DNA from: Lentinula raphanica
Lineage: Eukaryota; Basidiomycota; Agaricomycetes; Agaricales; Omphalotaceae
Direction: 5' to 3'
DNA length: 64,000 bases
Assembly (NCBI GenBank): GCA_027919835.1
Contig: JANVFP010000006.1
Span: 1,178,001 to 1,242,000, forward strand
A model generated the notes under the pieces. It saw nothing but the letters and a program-made list of their open reading frames with translations. It was not told where the DNA came from and did not search any database. The position numbers and the translations under genes were made by a program. Below, one piece after another: positions 56,416 to 64,000 of the stretch (position 1 is the first letter of the stretch; each line of letters opens with the position of its first letter).

Positions 56416-57043
56416 TGAAGAGTGACAGGATAGAGGAAGAGAAGGGTTTCACTATGCAGATACCAAGAACGAGGGACTTTAAGTACTGCAGAGTTCTTGA
56501 TGTGAACTTCCTCAAAGTCCGTCATTATATATCACTTGTGACCATCGGACAGAGCGGAAGGCAACAGAGAGTAGAATGACCAAGGGCAAGTTTGTGAGTC
56601 GAAAATAGGCGGATAACATCAGCTTGTGTGAACTACAAAGCTACTCGAGTCATGAGACTCGCTGGAGATCAGAAATTCCGGCTGTAGCGCATCCGTTGGC
56701 AAATGCAAAATCCCCGTGCCATGTTGTTTTGTTGTATGCAATCAATGAAAAGTTCAAGAATGCGTTCCTCGTACCGGGTAGCAGACCGTTTGTTAGCCCG
56801 TAATTACGCCGAGAGTGGTTGTGAGGCTCAAGTAGAGTGCTACCGCATTTGCATGTATTGAGAAGGGCGCCAGAGTAATCAGGAAGTGGAGCACAGCGTT
56901 GGACTATCATATATTGAACTTCATGAAAGGGCGAAAAATTCGGAAGATGAAAGTTTGAAAAAGAAAGGAAAATTGGCTGTCACATGATCGTACCAAGTGG
57001 CCAGCGCTAATTTTGGGCGCTTCCGCGTTGGTATTTCTTGAGC
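56416..57043. other. Intergenic region between divergent genes
   Basis: Promoters of the GDSL esterase and COG3. An 86-residue minus-strand frame at 56650-56910 has no motif, and I do not call it. Confidence 0.5.
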
Positions 57044-60000
57044 ATGTCCCGTAGAGGAACCACACCAAATCCATTACCTCTCGGTCCTTTCGCCTCATCC
57101 TTCGCTCAATTCACAACTCAGTCGCAACCTGTACAACAGCAGCCAAAACCAAGACCTGCTACCCTCGCCCCAAGAGCTTCTCCGCTTGCCCGAAGTCCAT
57201 CTGGTTTTAGTCCAGCAAACGCGCTCAGTGTCGAAGAATGGGAGACAAAGGCACCTCTCAACGACTTACAGATTAGAAGCGTAGCCGCCGTCAAAAAAGC
57301 AGGCGAAAACAAGAGGATCCCGGAGAAAGTCCGTTACATTCATCGTTTGATGTCTCTCGGAGGCTCATTGATCGCTCTTAGTTTGATACTGCTAATTCTG
57401 AGAGAGACTCGCCTTCTCGTCCTTCAACCCCGCTCACCAAAAGACTATTAGCATCTGCTGTTACACCAGGAACACCAGGCTCTACGTCACGACCAGGGAC
57501 TCCCTCCTCACGTCTAGGCCCAGCTACCCATAAACTTCTTCCTAAACATCCTTTATATACTCCACAGCAATTTTACGACTGGCATGCCTTGATCTCCCGC
57601 TCTGTTACTCATGCTCAAGAAGCCCACTTTCGTGCTCATCTCGACTCGGTCTCATCACACATCGAAACATGCGACTTCCTTATATCTCAAATTGATGTGG
57701 TGAAGGAAGAGTTCACCTCTATGCACTCCCAATGGCAAGGTGTCGAGGATGGTGGTCGAAACTTGAAGGAATCGAGCGAAGGACTGTTGATCGAACGTGA
57801 CATGATTCTGAGGCTGGAGAATGAGCTAGGGGAGAGATTGGATTACTTCAAGGAATTGGAGTATGCCACGCGTATGTTGAACTCTCCCGTGCTAGAAAGT
57901 TCTGGAGGAAAGGGAAGTAGGCCTCTCGTCATGGAATCCGAGTTCCTGGACATGATCGAACGAGTGGTTATCTGTATCCAATGGCTAGAAGCCCACAGAC
58001 ATTATCGAGAAGCAGAGATATACCTCTTGAGGTTTCATCAGTGCTTGACAAGGGCTATGACTTTGGTCAAGATGTACTTTGTTGGGAGCCTCAGAGCTGT
58101 ACAAACGGACGTAGCGCGGAGGTTCGGGGATAAGGTATGCGTTCAGCATGAGCCGAGACAATTCTCTTTCATAGATTTATCTTAGGTCGCATCCTCTTCT
58201 GAACAAACCACTCATCATCTTCTTTACACGCGTTTCCGCGCTTTGATCTCTCCACCGTCCATGGCATACGGCAGTACGACGCCAACTCAAGTCCCTTCTT
58301 CCCTACGACCCTTGCTTCACGAACTCGAATACCGCGCTCGGAGCTATCCATCGGAACTCGGTGCTCTGCTTGGAGAATGCCACACTGCCTATCTCGCTAC
58401 TCGCAAGGCGTTAGTGGGTCCAGTAGTGCGTGCAGAGGTTGAAAGTTTGGTCAAAGGCATCCACTTGGCTTCTGGTCCTGGAGGTACAGGTGATGTCGTC
58501 GAGCTGGTGATTATTACTTTCTCGTTCTTCACCGGACGATTCTTTTCTCAAGCATTCACAGACTAGGGCCGGATGTAGTTACCTGAAGCAACTTTGCACC
58601 GAAGAGTTTGACCTGTTCAAAGAGTTTTTCACTACAGGCGAAGATCTGTTATAGTAAGTAAAGGTCTTCAATGGCCTTTTGAGAAATCTGACATTCTTCA
58701 GTAACTATCTCGAGACACTCTGCGATTATCTGTATGATGATCTGCGCCCACGTATACTGCATGAACCTCGCCTGGGAGCACTTTGTGAGATATGCACTGT
58801 GTTGCAGGCCTTAATGGTCTTGGATGTACAAATCGATGACGATGGTGAAAGCGGTAACGATTCTGCCCTCGTCGATGGCGGACATGGCCTCGATCTCATC
58901 CTCGATTCCACTTTGCGCACTCCTGATCCCAACTCCCAAGCACTTGGTCATTCAAAACCCCGTCTCCATATTTCGCAATTGCTCCAGATGATTTTGCAGG
59001 ATGCACAGACAAGACTCTTCTTTAAAGCTCAGGCTGTCGTGCAAAGTGACATACGGCATTACGTCGCTAAAAGTGACGATCTTGCGTATCCAGCGAAGTT
59101 GTTGAATGCTGTAGGAATGCGAGATTCTTGTAAGTGGTCATGAATCGTTCGTTTTTCATAGCGTTGAAAAGTTGTATTTGCACAGCATACGAAAAGGATA
59201 ACTTCAGTGGAGTATGGTCCCGGCAGCCTGTGTCAGATAAAGACCAAGGTGCATCGCTGGAAAATCAACATACATGGTTTCCTACTTTGCGGAAGACGGT
59301 ATTGGTGCTGGAACAATTGCATGAGTTCGTAAATGTAAGGCATCTCCTACTGTCATTAATCTCTTTGAATGTTAATGTTTTCTTGTTGTAGCCAGCAATC
59401 TTTGAGGACATTGCAGAAGAAGCCATTGTGCTTTGTCAAGCATCGTTGGTTGCTGCATCTGAGAATATCGTCAATTCTCTTCCCCTTTCCTTAAATCGTC
59501 CTAGTTCCTCGCCCGAACCAGAAAATTCCACATCTGAATCCGTAGCTCGTAGTACTCTTTTGGATGGACACCTTTTCCTCATACGGCATCTGTTGATATT
59601 GAGGGAAGTACCAGCCAGATTTGGTCTCGGCTCGGACAGCTCTGACAATCTCGTCAATGCGAATACTAACCGAACCTCGAGTTGGGACGGTACTAAGACT
59701 CAGAAAATAAGTGCCTCAGGCAGTGTGACCGGTGAGTAGTTCCTACTGCTATATGAAAAACATAATCTGACGACGACTATAGATACGTTGGCATCTCTCC
59801 TTGGAGGTGCATCTGCAGCTCTGGCAACCTTGGGGGTTCTACCGAGTGACTATGACAACATGGCTAGCAAGTCAGACAGTAAACGGACGATTGACAACGC
59901 CAAACGGGTAAGTGTTGATTGTTAATATTGGCAGGTGTCCTAATCATGTTTCCCGCTCACAGTCAATCAATCAATCCCTCCGTTCCGCATGTGAAAACAC

Positions 60001-60619
60001 TATTGCGACGTGTACGAATGACATTTGCGAGCCTCTACGGATGTGGGTGGAGCGAGTCGGAGCGTTCAGCGCCGCTTCTGCGTTTTCAAGGAATGACCTT
60101 CGACCATCATCGTCGGCGTCGTCGGACCTTTCTGCCTCTTCATCCAATCAATCAGTGGGACCAAAAGATGTGAAGGGATTGCCGGACTGGGCATCTCCAT
60201 CCTCAGCGAGTGAGGTAGATCACAACTTCAAAATGGCGTGTGAGCAAAAGTTGTTGTTGGCCGTACGGAAAATACGACTCTACATGGGTGGTGTGCAATC
60301 TTTAGAAGAAGAACTCAAGTCGAATACAGACGAGAGCTCACACGATGGTGATAAACCGCCGGTCTCATCACCAAACATACCTGCCCGGGCACTTGCCAAC
60401 GTTCTCGTGCAACATATTGAAGAGCGCATCGGGGAGGAATATGCTTGGTTCCGAGATGTTATATGGGGAATGTCAACAGATGCTAATGCGCCAGATAAAC
60501 CGGGAGCAGCGAACATGTATACGGAAGATCAGCTGAGGGAATTGAAGGAGTTACGGGAGAGGATATTAGATTCAAGGACGTTAAAAGCGATGTTGAAAGG
60601 GATCGCTGAGGGGCAGTGA
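57044..60619 (+). CDS. COG3: COG complex subunit 3 (Golgi tethering)
   Basis: Starts MSRRGTTPNPLPLGPFASSF; many exons to TGA at 60619. The N-terminal region is Pro/Ser-rich. The Sec34/COG3 core follows: FYDWHALISRSVTHAQEAHF, a coiled coil (HIETCDFLISQIDVVKEEF), LENELGERLDYFKELEYATR, and the hallmark FHQCLTRAMTLVKMYFVGSL. Later exons carry SYLKQLCTEEFDLFKEFF-like and FSNYLETLCDYLYDDLRPRI segments, and helical C-terminal parts ending LREELKELRERI-like (QLRELKELRERILDSRTLKA). COG3 is in lobe A of the tether that directs retrograde vesicles within the Golgi. Confidence 0.9.
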
Positions 60620-60955
60620 TTGAGTAGCCGCTCGCAGATATCAATGCCATCCCGGAACACCTGATCGATTGTGATATGTGTTGAGGCATGCATGTAGTAA
60701 AATGGTCCAGGTATCGAACAAAAATCGCCTTGAATTGGGAATTTGAAATTTGAAGTTTGGCAAGGGTGCGTGAGAAACTTTGTCAAAAAACAATTTTTTA
60801 TTTTGTAGATTTGCGACGAATTTGCCGCCCGTCTTTTCCACCTTCCTCCCATCTTACGCTTGCACGCTTTGTACTGAGAGTGGCTCTGGCTTGAGCCTTT
60901 GAAGATTCAACTTCCATTCTTTATCCCTCCATTCATTTGATCTGAAAAGTCAAAA
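60620..60955. other. Intergenic region
   Basis: It contains the COG3 3' flank and the promoter of the secreted protein gene; the stretch near 60720-60800 is AT-rich. No gene or RNA seen. Confidence 0.5.
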
Positions 60956-61977
60956 ATGCTTTTCTCTAAACTTGCTTCTGCTGCTGCCCTTGTCTTGGCT
61001 CTGCCTCTCACCTCCCTCGCTGAACATCACGGCCTCGCTTCTGTCGCTCGCCGTCATTTCGGGCTCTCCAAGCGTGCTCCTAGTAACGTCGACCTGTATA
61101 GACGAGATAGCTTCACCAATTCTCGCTGGACCTTCTTTGCAGTTGGCCTGTAAGCTACTGAATAGTTTGATCAACCTTTGCAGTGCCTCAGTCTTCTTTC
61201 TTTCAGGGGTGCTTGTGGAATAACTAATGTAGCCAGCGACTTTGTAGGTGATCTTTCTCTCTTTGACTCGCTCGACTAATGAATTCCATTCAGATCGTTG
61301 CGCTGAATTCGCAGGTGAAAGCTAAAAACGACGATGGATAATGATCATACTCACCCCTTGTTCCAGCAATATGGCAGTGGAGAATATTGCTTCAAGATGA
61401 TCACTATGACATACAACGGAAAGACGACTACCGCTCAGATCACTGATGAGGTAAGTATCCTTGTATTTCGTTTTTTGTCGGTGTCTAAGTATCTCAGTGT
61501 CCCGGATGTCCATATGGAGGCCTCGACCTTTCCACTGGTCTCTTCGACTACTTCGCAGACGAATCCGAGGGTGTTCTCTACGGTACCTGGTGGTTCAACG
61601 ACGGAAGTGGTGGAGACAGCTCCTCCTCTACCTCCGAAACTCCTACTTCGACCAGTGTCTACACTCCCCCTCCTTCATCTACCTGGACACCCGATTCGAC
61701 AACGGAAACTCCTACCTCTACGACACCTACGAGTACCTGGACACCCACGAGCACGTCGAGCACTTGGTCGTCTTCTTCGTCCTCCTCTTCTTCGTCTTCG
61801 TCCTCGTCTTCTTCGTCCAGCTCGAGCTCGAGTTTCTCATCGTCATCGAGTTCATCTTCTGCCAGCTCTTCGGCAACCTCTTCCAGTGCTTCTCCTTCTG
61901 CCACGGCTGGAACCTTGAACAGTTTGGAGCAGGTTGTGATGAACTTTGCCGGTGTTATTGCTGCTGGTGCAGCTTGA
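60956..61977 (+). CDS. Secreted expansin/RlpA-like protein with a Ser/Thr-rich tail
   Basis: Signal peptide MLFSKLASAAALVLALPLTS, then a KR site that may be cut by a Kex2 protease. The double-psi barrel is built from spliced exons: WTFFAVGLGACGITNVASDF | IVALNSQ | QYGSGEYCFKMITMTYNGKT | CPGCPYGGLDLSTGLFDYFA. Cys residues typical of fungal barwin-like proteins are present. The tail is a Thr/Pro region followed by a long serine run (DNA about 61750-61870) and ends NFAGVIAAGAA, which could be a GPI-anchor signal. Likely a cell-wall protein that loosens or binds polysaccharide; no catalytic role is established for such proteins. Confidence 0.82.
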
Positions 61978-62442
61978 TCAGGAAGCTCTTCATTGCCGTA
62001 TACATATGTTGCTGGTGTTCTTCTGCAACTGTGGTACGTCGAGTGTTTTGCATAGACAACTACTTTAGGCTCCCCCTCCCCAATGCACCAACTTGCATAT
62101 TCCATTGCATGCTGTCCCCGATGATACCCGCATCTTACTTTCCATATATTAGCGTTCCTGTTATTACATCCCAATATTGGGATTCCTCTATCGTTTCATT
62201 CTCATCTGGTTTGGACTGTTGGTATGTACATCACTACCGATTCATAGTCTTTGTTTGTTTTATGTTCAACATGATGTTAATACATCATTCCGTGTCCGCG
62301 AGCGGAGCTTATGTTAAACTTTACTGTTTTTGCGGAATGCCGACGTCAAGATGATGAACGTTCACTCAAGTTCACCTGATACTATAAGAGGATCTAGGTT
62401 AGAAGACTCAAGAGACTCATATCCCCTCATCGTTTGACTCCA
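61978..62442. other. Intergenic region
   Basis: 3' flank of the secreted protein gene and promoter of the first methyltransferase gene. No further feature supported. Confidence 0.5.
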
Positions 62443-63320
62443 ATGAAGCTTGCAAATGCTTTTGGGTTGTGGATAGAACTCAGGTTTGCGTTGCAAGCAG
62501 CGCTTGTTCCTACACTCAAAGATGTTTGGATAAATCCCGCTATCATCTCACATCTGTCTCGAACATTCATGGCCCATGTCTGGCTTGCGTTTGCATCCCA
62601 GGTCGACGCCAACGCTCGAACTGTGAAACGCGAATTATTCTTGCCCAATGCCACCGGAGTGGTACTAGATATTGGTGCAGGTAAGACTCGTTTTTTGAAG
62701 GACAACCTACGAGTGTTTCTCGTTTGACGAATTATTTCACGCTAGGTTTGGGTCATGGAATCCAATATCTCGATCACAGCAAAGTTACGAAATACGTCGC
62801 TGTAGAACCCAATACTCGAATGCATTCAGAGCTGAGGCGGGCAGCTGAAAATGCAGGATATCTCGAATCCGACGGTACTCTGGTCATTTTGGATTGTGGG
62901 GCAGAGGAAGTAACGACGATCCTGGAGTCGTTAGACTCTACTATTCCCGCGATCGACACCATTACCTCCGTCATGTCCATGTGCAGCATTCCTTCAGCAC
63001 AGGAAGCCTTACGAGGGCTAATCTGCCATGTGTTAAAACCAGGAGGGCAACTGCTCTTCTACGAACACGTCTTGAGTCCCCGCCAAGACGTTGCTTGGTG
63101 GCAGCGATTTTGGGCTCCGTTGTGGCAGGTTTTCTATGATGGGTGTCGTTTGGACTGCCCCACGGACAGCTGGATCGATGAGATTACGGATGTGGATGAT
63201 AGAGGAGAAAGAGTTAGTGTTTGGAGTGAGAGGAAGTTGTGGGGAGTGCCTGGGGAGACGGAGGAGACTGTGTTCCACCATGTTCTGGGAAGGTTCGTGA
63301 AAAGGGGAGGGGTTTACTAG
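62443..63320 (+). CDS. METTL7-like SAM-dependent methyltransferase, copy 1
   Basis: Two exons joined over an intron at about 62682-62743: VVLDIGAG | LGHGIQYLDH. ATG at 62443 (MKLANAFGLWIELRFALQAA). SAM motif I is VVLDIGAG. Motif II is YVAVEPNTRM. The segment HVLKPGGQLLFYEHV is the post-motif strand usual in class I methyltransferases. The N-terminal amphipathic part may bind a membrane, as in METTL7. The substrate is unknown. A paralogue starts at 63809, so this is a tandem pair. Confidence 0.82.
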
Positions 63321-63808
63321 GCTAGAGAGGTCGTAAGGCCTGTAGATACAGTGCATTGTGTGATTACCTCAATGGTTTGTATAAGTTCAAAGTATGCCAA
63401 TTTGAACAACTGGCACAATTTCGCTAAGTAGAGCCTAGCTCAAGCGCTCATAGCGCTTATCAGCCAGCGCTTAGAGCCATATTTGCTTTATATCGTTTCT
63501 CGACTTGAAGTTCCTCTCTATCTTCCACTGACTTCGATATCAGTGGTCGAGCCTGGTCAAGTACGCCCTGTCTCTCTACTTCAATTTTCTTTGAATCTTC
63601 AAAACTTGCTGAAGCCTGAACTTAAAGGTAAGTCTGACTCTTGTTCTGCGACACTATCCGTTGCTCATCATTCATTGCTGAAGGCTAAACTCGATTCTCG
63701 GAAGGTCCATTTTGTGACTGTCTTTTCATGGATCCTACCTAACTTCTCCCATTGTGCAGAGTATCTAACTCTTCTCTTGTACGTCTATCAAAGCTACCGG
63801 GGACCGCT
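63321..63808. other. Intergenic region between tandem methyltransferase genes
   Basis: It holds the cluster of AGCGCT cores at 63436-63476 (CAAGCGCTCATAGCGCTTAT and AGCGCTTA). A 109-residue frame in this stretch shows no motif. Confidence 0.5.
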
Positions 63809-64000
63809 ATGAAACTTTCTGCTGCTTTTGCTCTCTTCATTGACCTCCGGGCTGCCGTGCGTGTAGCGTTTTGGCCTACCCTCAAGGATGTCTTTCACAA
63901 CCCGACCCTCATCTTTCATATCTCACGTACATTTATGAGTCACGTATGGGCCGCTTTTGCTGCACCCACTGACGAGAATGGCCGTGCGGTTAAACGCGGT
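63809..64000 (+). CDS. METTL7-like methyltransferase, copy 2 (cut by window end)
   Basis: The 64 visible residues start MKLSAAFALFIDLRAAVRVA. They match copy 1 along their length (PTLKDV, NP.LI.HISRTFM.HVW.AFA, R.VKR). The SAM motifs lie beyond the window. Same orientation as copy 1, 488 bases downstream, so this is a tandem duplicate. Confidence 0.8.
   Translation, partial: MKLSAAFALFIDLRAAVRVAFWPTLKDVFHNPTLIFHISRTFMSHVWAAFAAPTDENGRAVKRG

Noticed and set aside
56650..56910. 86-residue minus-strand frame
   Set aside because: No motif, no splice partner, and it lies in a divergent promoter region.
61461..62354. 297-residue plus-strand frame over the serine-rich gene
   Set aside because: It is a shifted reading of the TCT/TCC repeats, giving Phe/Val/Leu runs. 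The expansin-like frame has the domain motifs and splice sites.
1..64000. CRISPR arrays, bacterial operons, riboswitches, rRNA genes
   Set aside because: None seen; intron-rich genes and fungal protein families make prokaryotic features unlikely.
1..64000. General enrichment of AGCGCT between genes
   Set aside because: Single sites (for example near 9736, 14090, 22155 and 57005) are about as frequent as expected for a 6-mer. Only the 18-bp palindrome and the triple cluster were kept.

Overview
This window reads as nuclear DNA of a mushroom-forming basidiomycete (Agaricomycete). The evidence is dense genes on both strands, many short introns of about 50-65 bases that keep family motifs in frame when removed, short intergenic gaps, and typical fungal housekeeping proteins. 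No rRNA, confident tRNA, CRISPR array or bacterial-style operon is visible. I rebuilt some exon-intron structures base by base (Gyp7-like, aprataxin, Gfo/Idh/MocA, coiled-coil protein, 437-residue protein). For the others I give the outer limits and the joints I could see.

Left part (1-9.5 kb): a repeat-rich gene-free edge, a Gyp7-type Rab GAP, an aprataxin (Hnt3) DNA-end repair enzyme, a Gfo/Idh/MocA oxidoreductase, a small coiled-coil protein and a conserved-looking protein of unknown function.

Mobile-element island (9.6-14.0 kb): the most unusual part. It holds (i) a decayed copy of the PIG-Y-like gene that lies intact at 14.18 kb, (ii) a 295-bp element with inverted termini and a TTAGG/TTAGGG-like, G-run-rich interior inserted in that decayed copy, (iii) two copies of one hAT-type MITE in opposite orientation, each with a different perfect 8-bp target duplication, (iv) a 5'-truncated LINE with RNase H domain, 19-A tail and near-perfect target duplication. 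MITEs and LINE all sit in one unrecognised minus-strand gene.

Middle part (14-34.6 kb): PIG-Y-like, SFI1 (centrin-binding spindle pole protein), TEL2 (PIKK maturation), an RNF216-type RBR ubiquitin ligase, a histone H1, a tiny candidate gene, AP-3 beta, a Serinc/TMS1 protein 77 bases away on a bidirectional promoter, a BAHD acyltransferase with a TATA box, and RPA32, whose C-terminal winged helix carries an apparent frameshift.

Right part (35-64 kb): a membrane-anchored acyl-CoA-synthetase-like protein without the usual AMP-binding signature, a second histone H1, a large regulator combining a GDS1-like winged helix with an APSES-like domain, a DUF1365 protein, a Jsn1-type RRM-PUF protein, a probably myristoylated small protein, a mitochondrial RCC1-like protein (Fmp25 type), a Ser-rich unknown, a secreted GDSL esterase, COG3, a secreted expansin-like protein with a serine tail, and two tandem METTL7-like methyltransferases, the last cut by the window end.

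The genes do not form a pathway cluster. A shared regulatory theme is suggested by ACGCG-type elements (MluI cell-cycle box type) upstream of aprataxin, RPA32, histone H1 and SFI1, all linked to replication, repair, chromatin or the spindle pole.
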